A stretch of DNA of 64,000 nt from Propionibacteriaceae bacterium (GTDB lineage: Bacteria; Actinomycetota; Actinomycetes; Propionibacteriales; Propionibacteriaceae): positions 34,009-98,008 of the forward strand of contig JAISUR010000020.1 in NCBI GenBank assembly GCA_031271975.1, written 5' to 3'. The position numbers were made by a program, and so were the translations under genes. Shown here in pieces: positions 58,016 through 64,000 of this stretch. How positions within the stretch are numbered: the first letter of the stretch is position 1; each line of letters starts with the position of its first letter. The notes under the pieces were generated by a model. It was not told the origin of the DNA and made no database searches. It saw only the letters and a list, made by a program, of their open reading frames with translations.

Positions 58016-58188
58016 AAACAGACCTCGCAGCCTTCCTGATCGGCCTGATCGCCTGCATCGTGGGCGTGCTGGCTCTCGCCGCCGGTTTTCTCACCATGCC
58101 GTGGCACTTGCTGGGCTTCCTCGCGCCGTTCGTGTTGATCTCCATGGGCGCCGTGGCCATCATCATGGCCGTCCGCCGGCGCTCCTAA
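58012..58188 (+). CDS. Small two-helix membrane protein, 58 residues
   Basis: ATG 58012 lies in an ATGA overlap with the PspC-toastrack gene, and the frame runs to TAA 58186-58188. The product ([18 protein letters not shown]..., ending [11 protein letters not shown]) has two hydrophobic helices and a basic tail. The coupled start, codon use and membrane topology support a real gene, probably a partner of the PspC protein. Its stop overlaps the ideR stop on the other strand (CTAA). Confidence 0.78.
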   Translation: MKTDLAAFLIGLIACIVGVLALAAGFLTMPWHLLGFLAPFVLISMGAVAIIMAVRRRS

Positions 58189-58877
58189 GCCGTGTCGGCG
58201 ACGTAAAGGTGGTCGGCCACTTCAACAGGGACTTCCCGCGCTCCCCCGGCGGCGGCCAGATACAGCGTCTGCGGCGTCATTGTCGCCGTGATGCGGGCCC
58301 CGGGACGGACACCGATCGCGGCCAAGGCGGCCAACACGTCGGGCCAAGTCTGGACGGCCTCTCCCATGCGCCGCACGATCGCGGCGTGCTCCTGGCCGTC
58401 GGCCGCCAGGTCGGCCAACTGCCGCACTCCGGTAAGGAATGACTCTGGCGGCGGTTCCGCCCCCAAGTCGGCCAAGGCGGGAATCGGATTGCCATATGGA
58501 GAAAACGTGGGATGGTCGAGGATCTCGACGAGGCGGCGTTCCACATCGGTGGAGATGACGTGCTCCCAACGACACGCCTCCTCGTGCACGAGTGCCCATT
58601 CCAGCCCGATGACGTCGGTGAGCAACCGCTCGGCGAGCCGGTGCCTGCGCATTACCTGCGCCGCCAGCACCGCGCCTTTGGCCGTCAGCTCGATGTGGCG
58701 GTCGGATTCCAGGTGGACCAGCCCCGCGCGCTCCATGCGGGCGACCGTCTCCGACACCGTGGGCTGGCTCTGCTTCAGACGCTCCGCGATGCGGGCCCGC
58801 ATGACCGGGATGCCCTCTTCGACCAGCTCCTGGATCGTGCGCAGATACATTTCGGTGGTGTCGATGAGGTCGCTCAT
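58185..58877 (-). CDS. ideR: Iron-dependent repressor IdeR/DtxR
   Basis: A 230-residue metalloregulator. The N-terminal winged helix is [35 protein letters not shown] (recognition helix). All usual DtxR metal ligands are found at the expected positions: Met10, Cys102, Glu105, His106 and the ancillary His79, Glu83, His98. The C-terminal part is the SH3-like domain ([11 protein letters not shown]). It represses iron uptake genes when Fe(II) is bound. It starts seven bases after a small membrane-protein gene on the same strand. Confidence 0.94.
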   Translation of the reverse strand: MSDLIDTTEMYLRTIQELVEEGIPVMRARIAERLKQSQPTVSETVARMERAGLVHLESDRHIELTAKGAVLAAQVMRRHRLAERLLTDVIGLEWALVHEEACRWEHVISTDVERRLVEILDHPTFSPYGNPIPALADLGAEPPPESFLTGVRQLADLAADGQEHAAIVRRMGEAVQTWPDVLAALAAIGVRPGARITATMTPQTLYLAAAGGAREVPVEVADHLYVADTA

Positions 58878-58884
58878 GGGGGGC

Positions 58885-59223
58885 CTACTTCTTGACGGCC
58901 ACCACCAGCGCGGCGATCAGCGCCAGGCCGCCAGCGGCGCTCAACACGATGATGGTGGAGTTGTCCTGGATTTCGGGGTCGCTGTCGGTGCCGTCGTCGG
59001 TGTACTCATCGTCGTCGCCATATTCGGACGGATCCGGGGTCTCGGTCGCGGCGGCGTCTGGGTCGGCGGACGCTGACGGATCAGCGGATGCGGTGGCGGA
59101 CGGGTCTGGAGCCGGGGTGTCCGCCCAGGCGATGGGCGACGCGCCGGCCAGCAGCCACAGCGCGGCGAATCCGCCGGCCAACGCCACACGGATACTACGC
59201 GGGGGCGTCGGCAAGTTACTCAT
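58885..59223 (-). CDS. Small secreted, acidic, C-terminally anchored protein
   Basis: A 112-residue protein with a signal peptide ([21 protein letters not shown], cleavage probably after ADT region near residue 35), a low-complexity Asp/Ser/Ala/Pro/Thr stretch ([20 protein letters not shown]) and a C-terminal membrane helix followed by VKK. There is no LPXTG. The layout resembles a surface stalk or a metal-binding acidic tail. It is seven bases upstream of ideR and probably co-transcribed with it. No family is recognised. Confidence 0.7.
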   Translation of the reverse strand: MSNLPTPPRSIRVALAGGFAALWLLAGASPIAWADTPAPDPSATASADPSASADPDAAATETPDPSEYGDDDEYTDDGTDSDPEIQDNSTIIVLSAAGGLALIAALVVAVKK

Positions 59224-59333
59224 ACAAGCGAGCTTATCAAGACCGCCTGGGCAGATTCTGCGCCACGGGGGAATAGACTGCCAAGCACTGGTGTTTATTC
59301 GCTCAGAGCGAATTTGGCGGAAGGGGTTGCGGC

Positions 59334-59693
59334 ATGGCGACCATTGATTTGACTGGCGAGACCTTCGACACGACCGTCACGGGGAATCCTATGGTGTTCG
59401 TCGACTTCTGGGCCGCCTGGTGCGGGCCCTGCCGCATGTTCGGCCCGGTTTTCGAGGAAGCCTCCGAAGAGCATCCCGACATCGTCTTCGGCAAGGTCGA
59501 CACCGAAGCCGAGCGCGGCCTGGCCCAGGCCCTCGGGATTCAGGCCATTCCCACCCTCATGGGATTCCGCGACGGCATCTTGATCTTCCGCGAGTCCGGG
59601 GCGCTGAACCGCCCGCAGTTCGCCGAGTTGATCAAGCAGGCCCGGGCGCTGGACATGGACGAAGTGCGCAAACAAGTGGCTGCGAACGAGTGA
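59334..59693 (+). CDS. Thioredoxin
   Basis: A 119-residue thioredoxin with the active site WCGPC (Cys30, Cys33) in FVDFWAAWCGPCRMFGP, the cis-proline in AIPTLMGF and the closing helix. A short C-terminal extension (ALDMDEVRKQVAANE) is present. ATG 59334 has GGAAGGGG upstream. It converges on rpfB with 27 bases between the stops. Confidence 0.93.
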   Translation: MATIDLTGETFDTTVTGNPMVFVDFWAAWCGPCRMFGPVFEEASEEHPDIVFGKVDTEAERGLAQALGIQAIPTLMGFRDGILIFRESGALNRPQFAELIKQARALDMDEVRKQVAANE

Positions 59694-59720
59694 GAAGCTA
59701 GCAGCGCTGTGCTCTGCGCT

Positions 59721-60818
59721 TCACAGGACCCGGCGGCAACTCCAGGGCCGGAAGCCCGCCTTGGCGTAGTAGCGGTTGGCGATGGTGATTTGCTCCTCGC
59801 GGCTGGCCTGGTGCGGGTACGCGGCGAAATCGCGGCCGCCGTTGGCATCCCAGCTGGCCTTGGAGAACTGCAAGCCGCCGTAGTAGCCGTTGCCGGTGTT
59901 GATGTGCCAGCGGTTGCCTGACTCGCACTTCGCGATGCGGTCCCACTGGGCGGCGCGGGCCAGGTTGATTTTCACGCCGTGCGAACTGGCCTTCGTGCCG
60001 TGCACCTCTACCTGGGTGACGGGCTTGGTCAGCACCTTTTCGGAAAGCAACTCGCGGCTGTCTTCCTTGCCGTTGACGGTGGTGATCCGGTAGGTGCGCT
60101 CGGCTTTGCCGGCCTTTCCGGCGGTGGTGACCTTCTTCTCCGAAATCCACATGGACGAGTTCTTCGTCACCTTCGTGTCGAAATCGATCTTCTCCTTGAC
60201 CGTCTTCTCGGTGACTTCGACCCGGTCCACCTGGATCTGGGCGCCTTCGGTGAGCAGCGTCTGCGGGTCGGGAGTGACGCGGTCGTCGGCGTCCAGGGTT
60301 ATGTTGAGTTCGGTGAGCAGATCTGCGACGGAACGCGACGTCGTGTTGACGCTCTGCTTCTCGTTGGCGACGGCGACCTTGACTGCCTTCTCGGTGGTGA
60401 CCTCGATCTCGGCGCCCAGGTGCGAAATCCGCGTCGCCAGAGGCATGGAGACCGCCGCCGTGGACAACTCCGGGATCGCCACCTCCGACAACGCCGCGCG
60501 GACCGTGGACGCGTTCGTGGTGATGACGCGCTCTTCGCCGTCCACGTCGATGGTGACCGACTTGAGGAACTTCACCTGCACCACGTCCCCGTCGTTGACC
60601 GGCGTGTCGACGGACGGGATGACTATGTCGCCCGGCTCCACTTTGATGCCCTGGCCCGCGAGCACGTCGCCGACGGTCAGCGCGAACGCCCCCGCCGGGC
60701 GGGAACGGCCGTCAACCTCCAGCGTGACGTCTTTGTGCAGCGACGTCGCCGCGGCGCCCGATCCGAGCAGCAAAGCGACGGCTAGCGAACTGGACATCAA
60801 GATGTTGGGCAGCTTCAA
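59721..60818 (-). CDS. rpfB: Resuscitation-promoting factor RpfB-like
   Basis: A 365-residue secreted cell-wall glycosidase. After the signal/anchor (residues 5-25) come DUF348-type modules (VTLEVDGRSRPAGAF; VTIDVDGEERVITTNAS; VKVAVANEKQSVNT), a G5 domain (VTEKTVKEKIDFDTKV, then TKPVTQVEVHGTK) and the C-terminal Rpf domain WDRIAKCESGNRWHINTGNGYYGGLQFS in outline, with the catalytic Glu in CESG. TTG 60818 has CAGGGA seven bases upstream; ATG 60797 lacks a ribosome site. The C-terminus (PWSCRRVL) is slightly unlike the usual end. Rpf enzymes open peptidoglycan and wake dormant cells. Confidence 0.93.
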   Translation of the reverse strand: MKLPNILMSSSLAVALLLGSGAAATSLHKDVTLEVDGRSRPAGAFALTVGDVLAGQGIKVEPGDIVIPSVDTPVNDGDVVQVKFLKSVTIDVDGEERVITTNASTVRAALSEVAIPELSTAAVSMPLATRISHLGAEIEVTTEKAVKVAVANEKQSVNTTSRSVADLLTELNITLDADDRVTPDPQTLLTEGAQIQVDRVEVTEKTVKEKIDFDTKVTKNSSMWISEKKVTTAGKAGKAERTYRITTVNGKEDSRELLSEKVLTKPVTQVEVHGTKASSHGVKINLARAAQWDRIAKCESGNRWHINTGNGYYGGLQFSKASWDANGGRDFAAYPHQASREEQITIANRYYAKAGFRPWSCRRVL

Positions 60819-60851
60819 TTTCGATCCCTGGATGGACAGCAGTACCCAACT

Positions 60852-60896
60852 ACAATGCCAAATCCTGAGAGAATTCTCAAGTAGTTCTCAGGAATG
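60852..60896 (-). promoter_or_regulatory. Promoter with palindromic operator ahead of rpfB
   Basis: The perfect palindrome GAGAATTCTC (60869-60878) within TGAGAATTCTCTCA stands eight bases before CATTGT (60852-60857, minus strand), a plausible -10 element 34 bases from the TTG start. A third half-site (TTCTCAGGAATG, 60885-60896 on the plus strand) lies further upstream. The same palindrome and spacing occur before the M23 peptidase gene. Confidence 0.6.
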
Positions 60897-60911
60897 AAGG
60901 GGTTCAGCGGC

Positions 60912-61520
60912 TCAGAAGATCGCGGCGGCCTGCGCTCTGGCGAGGCGGTCGGCGACGTCGGCCCAGTTGACCACGTTCCACCAGGCGTTCACGTAGTCGG
61001 CCTTCACATTCTTGTATTGCAGATAGAACGCGTGCTCCCACATGTCGAGTTGCAGCACCGGCAACTGGCCCACCGGGACGTTTGCCTGCTGGTCGTAGAG
61101 CTGGGCGATATTGAGGCGCTTACCGAGCGTGTCCCACACCAGCAGCGACCACCCGGATCCCTGGATGCCGTTGGCGTTGGCGGCAAACTGCGCCTTGAAA
61201 CCGGCAAATGAGCCAAAGTACTCACTGATCGCGGCCGCGACCTCCCCCGTCGGCTCCCCGCCGCCGTCCGGCGACATGTTCTTCCAGAACACACTGTGGT
61301 TGATGTGGCCGCCCAGGTTGAAGGCCAGGTCCTTCTCCAGTTTGGCGATGTTGCCGAAGTCGCCGGTCGCGCGGGCCTCGGCCAGCTTGTCGAGCGCCGT
61401 ATTGGCTCCGGCCACGTACGCGGCATGGTGTTTGGTGTGGTGCAGTTCCATGATTTCCGGCGCGATGTGCGGGGCCAGCGCGGAGTAGTCGTAATCGAGT
61501 TCGGGCAGCGTATAGGTCAT
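60912..61520 (-). CDS. sodA: Superoxide dismutase, Fe/Mn type
   Basis: A 202-residue SOD. Metal ligands are in [12 protein letters not shown] (His), [10 protein letters not shown] (His) and DMWEHAFYL (Asp, His). [14 protein letters not shown] and [20 protein letters not shown] are as in actinobacterial enzymes. Whether Fe or Mn is bound cannot be settled from these residues. ATG 61520 is the natural start; it is followed, 93 bases after its stop, by rpfB on the same strand. Confidence 0.96.
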   Translation of the reverse strand: MTYTLPELDYDYSALAPHIAPEIMELHHTKHHAAYVAGANTALDKLAEARATGDFGNIAKLEKDLAFNLGGHINHSVFWKNMSPDGGGEPTGEVAAAISEYFGSFAGFKAQFAANANGIQGSGWSLLVWDTLGKRLNIAQLYDQQANVPVGQLPVLQLDMWEHAFYLQYKNVKADYVNAWWNVVNWADVADRLARAQAAAIF

Positions 61521-61635
61521 TGTTCCCCTCCAGCTTGTAAGTCGGATGATGCCATCGTAGCTCTGGGTGCGGATCGGTGCGCGCTTTCCGACGGGGCCCG
61601 CGAGATGACGCGAGCGGCTGATGTGTGTAGTGTGG

Positions 61636-61745
61636 GCGATGCTGAACTATTCGGGGGAAGCCGGTGCGATTCCGGCGCTGACCCGCAACCGTGACGCTTG
61701 CTCCTTGGAGCGGCCAAGCCGGGATGCCTGGGTAGCTCAAGCTCG
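61636..61745 (+). ncRNA. Cobalamin riboswitch
   Basis: The core GGGGGAAGCCGGTGCGATTC followed by CCGGCGCTGACCCGCAACCG and GTGA is the conserved junction of B12-sensing riboswitches. Downstream AGCCGGGATGCCTGGG matches the B12-box region. A TAGTGT-type -10 lies just upstream near 61627. About 80 bases follow before the first start codon (61827). It would be expected to turn off a cobalamin or cobalt uptake/synthesis gene when B12 is abundant. Confidence 0.9.
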
Positions 61746-61826
61746 GTAAGAATCCGTCGTGGTGCGCGGATCGAGCTGGGCCCTGCGGGCCCATTCGGAC
61801 GCGTGCCCAGTATCGAAAGGCGCTAG

Positions 61827-61901
61827 ATGTCCTTCTCAATCAACCAACACCGCGTCGTTGCCGGGTTTGCGGCGGCTGCGGCCACAGCCCCCGCCGGGTA
61901 A
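61827..61901 (+). pseudogene. Truncated riboswitch-controlled gene, 24 codons
   Basis: ATG 61827 has GAAAGG seven bases upstream and reads MSFSINQHRVVAGFAAAAAT before APAG and TAA 61899. It looks like the start of a signal peptide or first membrane helix of a secreted or transport protein. A downstream +1 frame (to TGA 62104) has coding-like composition (GWTPIATAHAAPEASAVFDR) but I recognise no family. A frameshifted or truncated transporter or lipoprotein is the likely reading. Confidence 0.55.
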
Positions 61902-62323
61902 GACCACCGACTTGCGGCGAATGCCGCTGCCTGGCGATGGATGGACCCCCATCGCCACGGCTCACGCGGCACCCGAGGCGAGCGCTGTTTTCGACCGCCT
62001 GGATCCCGGAAGCTGGGCAGCAATCCTGTCGTCTCCCGCACCTGGGAGGCTGTCGCCCGCTGACGGAATCGGCCGGGCTTCATGTTGGTCTGGCCCGGCG
62101 CGATGATCTGTCCAACCAATGACGGGTCCGCCGGGCGGCCGCCCACTGGTCATATGGGCGGCCGCGCGGCGGATGGGGGGGAACAGGTTGGACGCAGGTG
62201 GCTCCGCGCCCGTCCCCGGGTGCCGCGGCGGGCTGGTCCGCGCACTACCGGGCTCCGCAATCGACCGGTCTACCAAGCACCGTGGAACTGGACTCCTGAC
62301 AGCAATACTGCAAACGTTGCCAT
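61902..62323. other. Gene-sized stretch with no recognisable intact gene
   Basis: Several short frames cross this 420-base region on both strands, but none has a family signature, a ribosome site and a matching start together. One plus-strand frame (62119-62379) with LVIWAAARRMGGNRLDAGG runs into the truncated phage gene on the opposite strand. The region appears to be decayed remains of the riboswitch target plus a prophage junction. Confidence 0.4.
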
Positions 62324-62710
62324 TCATCTTTGCAGGGAGATTTGAGCGTTACCGAAAACGGAATTGGAAAACTGGTTGACACGAGAATGCAAACGGTGCG
62401 CCGGCACACCCGACTCTTGCCCGACCTGCGCCGCCCACGCCGAACGCTGCTCCTTAGCCTGATATTCGGCTACCTGAGCTTCCGCTCTAGCTATCCGCTC
62501 AGTGAGCTTTTGCGATTCCGACTTCGACTGCTCCTCAATCTCGGCCAATCGGCGTGCCGCTTCGGCGTTTGCTTTGCCTTCGGTGCGGAGCTTCGCGTTT
62601 TCGGCGCGGAGCTTGCGGACGTAGTCTTCGGTGAAGGTTTTCGCGTCCTCCTGGGCCGCGATGTCGGTTTGTTCGGTTTGCGTTTCAGGCGCAGTTTCGG
62701 GCGTGGTCAT
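62324..62710 (-). pseudogene. Phage scaffolding protein, C-terminally truncated
   Basis: The 128-codon frame starts at ATG 62710 with AGGAGGACAC upstream. It reads an acidic N-terminus, then DYVRKLRAENAKLRTEGKAN and a long coiled coil (AEIEEQSKSESQKLTERIA...) to WAAQVGQESGVPAHRL, the pattern of tailed-phage scaffold proteins. These normally continue past the GVPAxxL segment; here about 20 unrelated residues follow to the stop (HSRVNQFSNSVFG). The downstream capsid genes are missing, so the prophage is broken at about 62385. Confidence 0.72.
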
Positions 62711-62767
62711 GTGTCCTCCTGTGACATCTTTTGGTTTGGCGTCTCCGCATCTAGCGGGACGCAGAAC

Positions 62768-62787
62768 CCCCAGGACCGGTCCTGGGG
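62768..62787 (-). terminator. 20-base perfect palindrome
   Basis: CCCCAGGACC and GGTCCTGGGG form a perfect inverted repeat with no loop spacing, between the small gene and the scaffold gene of the prophage. It lies 20 bases beyond the small gene's stop on the minus strand. It may be an intergenic terminator or a regulator site; no T-tract follows. Confidence 0.4.
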
Positions 62788-62807
62788 TGGACTTGTAGGG
62801 TGGTGGT

Positions 62808-63068
62808 CTACTCCTCCGGTCTTTCAGCGAGGAGAGCTTCTATGATTTCCGAATTGAACGCTTTTGCGGCCTTGTAGCCCAAAGCCTTCACTTTCGCTAC
62901 CTGTGCCGCATCCGAGCCCGGATGAATCTTCGCCAACTCCGCAAAAAACCCTGCAGCAAGGGGACTGTCCCGGAATCCCGTCGCAATGTTATAGAACTCC
63001 GTTTTGCCTTGAACACTATCTACCAAATCGTCAATCATAGAATCTTCTTCAAAGATCAGTTGCAGCAT
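62808..63068 (-). CDS. Small phage protein, candidate immunity protein
   Basis: An 86-residue, mostly helical protein (IDDLVDSVQGKTEFYNI; FFAELAKIHPGSDAAQVAKV; FNSEIIEALLAERPEE). ATG 63068 shares its A with the TAA of the upstream head-protein gene (TAATG), so it is translationally coupled. In MuF-type polymorphic toxin loci the immunity gene stands exactly here, between muF and the scaffold gene. No known immunity family is recognised, so the role is inferred from position. Confidence 0.65.
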   Translation of the reverse strand: MLQLIFEEDSMIDDLVDSVQGKTEFYNIATGFRDSPLAAGFFAELAKIHPGSDAAQVAKVKALGYKAAKAFNSEIIEALLAERPEE

Positions 63069-64000
63069 TATCTCACCGCCTCAATCACCCGGCGAGCCCA
63101 CGATCGCGGATTTCCATTCTCAAACTCGGCAAACGATTCGGCTATGAATTCCTGTACGGTCTTATCTTTGATTCCATAAAGTGAGACGTTATCCCGCGCC
63201 CACTTCCTGGCAGCCGCTTCGCGTTGTGTTTGTGTAGGCAAGTGGGATGCAAATGATTGCAAACTCTGCACCGCTTCGCTGCGGATCGCTTTAACCTTAC
63301 TCAACCGGGCCATGTCAGTATCCATGCCGAAAGCGATGTTGTTGACTCGATTCCTGTCCGCGAGCGCATGGCCCATCTCATGCCAAATCGCGCGGCCAGG
63401 CGTACCCGTAGACCAATCACCAGCAAGATACCTCTCTGCCGAAAGCTGCGCCAACTCATCCAAGTCTGCAAAGCTTTCGCGGTTAAGAGTCATGCGGCGC
63501 AATCCAAAGGTGTACTCCGCGACAACATTTTTGGGAAGGTCGCCGGCAGCCACTTCCAGCAGATGCCCCTTCAATTCCGGGAACTGCTCGTAAATCTTGG
63601 AGATCTCCGACGCGACCATGCCACCTGTCCTAGGATCGAGACCCGCCAAGTCTACAAGGTTGATCCCCAGATCGTGAAGGGCATGCTCCCCAGCCTGCAA
63701 AAGCAGATCGCGAGCCTGGTCTCCGGACACTTCCACGACTGTGACATCGTCCCATTCCGGCGCAGGAGTGCATTGGCACCCAGGATGATACCCATCCCAA
63801 TCATCCTTCCAAGCCTGCCGGACCCCGGCGACCTGCTTGCAATAATCGCAAGTACCAGACGGGACGCGGTCCACCACCGGGCGGGACGGATCGAGCACCG
63901 CCGACTGCTGCACAGATGCCATAGTTGTTCCAGCGGCCACCGTTGGCCGCCGGAACACAACTGAAGTCCAATACATCCGAATCCCCCACGCGTGCGGCGG
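63068..64000 (-). CDS. Phage MuF-like head protein with C-terminal zinc-metallopeptidase-like domain (partial)
   Basis: The frame is open to the window end; the N-terminal part lies outside. The visible part (ATG at 63976 is internal or an alternative start) contains CDYC ... HPGCQC, the cysteine/histidine end of the MuF domain of phage minor head proteins. After a linker comes a domain with IWHEMGHALAD (HExxH, about residues 199-203 from 63976) and, near the C-terminus, FIAESFAEF, a glutamate segment of the kind that supplies the third ligand in zincins. Domain fusion of this type is known from MuF polymorphic toxins. It is coupled to the small downstream gene. Confidence 0.75.
   Translation of the reverse strand, partial: PPHAWGIRMYWTSVVFRRPTVAAGTTMASVQQSAVLDPSRPVVDRVPSGTCDYCKQVAGVRQAWKDDWDGYHPGCQCTPAPEWDDVTVVEVSGDQARDLLLQAGEHALHDLGINLVDLAGLDPRTGGMVASEISKIYEQFPELKGHLLEVAAGDLPKNVVAEYTFGLRRMTLNRESFADLDELAQLSAERYLAGDWSTGTPGRAIWHEMGHALADRNRVNNIAFGMDTDMARLSKVKAIRSEAVQSLQSFASHLPTQTQREAAARKWARDNVSLYGIKDKTVQEFIAESFAEFENGNPRSWARRVIEAVR

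Noticed and set aside
59694..59720. A strong terminator between thioredoxin and rpfB
   Set aside because: Only a short imperfect AGCGC/GCGCT pairing without a T-tract is seen in 27 bases.
61980..62080. A second riboswitch-like structure
   Set aside because: Several stems can be drawn, but the conserved cobalamin core and B12 box are absent.

Overview
The window is high-GC DNA from the chromosome of an Actinomycetota member. The evidence is a set of actinobacterial markers: DUF4191 beside lipA, DUF5709, IdeR, RpfB, a PspC-domain histidine kinase, a PerM-like DUF6350 protein ahead of purN-purH, HrcA with a CIRCE operator, and frequent GTG/TTG starts. Genes are packed with many ATGA, GTGA or TGATG overlaps, and several convergent gene pairs share or abut stop codons. 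An assembled fused NfnB-NfnA enzyme and queuine salvage genes would suit a facultative or anaerobic host-associated lifestyle, but genus cannot be read from the sequence.

Layout. 1-8742: surface polysaccharide cluster (three paralogous GT2 glycosyltransferases, a Wzy/ligase-like polymerase, a flippase, a methyltransferase, another glycosyltransferase, and a Wzz/BY-kinase fusion). 8750-9650: mosaic palindromic repeats and a graveyard of gene fragments. 9651-12385: lipoprotein and MFS exporter; a PIN-domain pseudogene and a second repeat block follow. 13131-19417: sucB-lipB-lipA-DUF4191-ABC-F, which links the E2 subunit to synthesis of its own lipoyl cofactor. 19655-24550: prolyl iminopeptidase, DUF5709, queuosine-precursor transporter, zinc-ribbon membrane protein, Eis-like acetyltransferase. 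24675-28774: tgt, rsmE, dnaJ, hrcA under CIRCE control. 28880-33949: NfnB-NfnA fusion, menG, TM0106-type nuclease.

33975-48427 is one long leftward run: perM-like, purN, purH, hydrolase, folD, an HSP90-family ATPase, two very large paralogous TPR proteins, a TauE/SafE transporter, and vapBC. The HSP90-TPR-TPR unit is the least understood part of the window. 48494-60818 is a cell-envelope region: a disordered proline-rich sensor-like membrane protein, an M23 peptidase, PcrA helicase, a PspC-kinase/response-regulator module with a divergent PspC-toastrack protein, IdeR, thioredoxin and RpfB. The M23 and RpfB genes share a palindromic promoter motif. sodA follows.

The right end (61636-64000) has a cobalamin riboswitch whose target gene is reduced to 24 codons, followed by a prophage remnant: a truncated scaffold gene and a MuF-type head protein carrying an HEMGH zinc-protease-like domain, with a small, translationally coupled gene that may encode its immunity protein.
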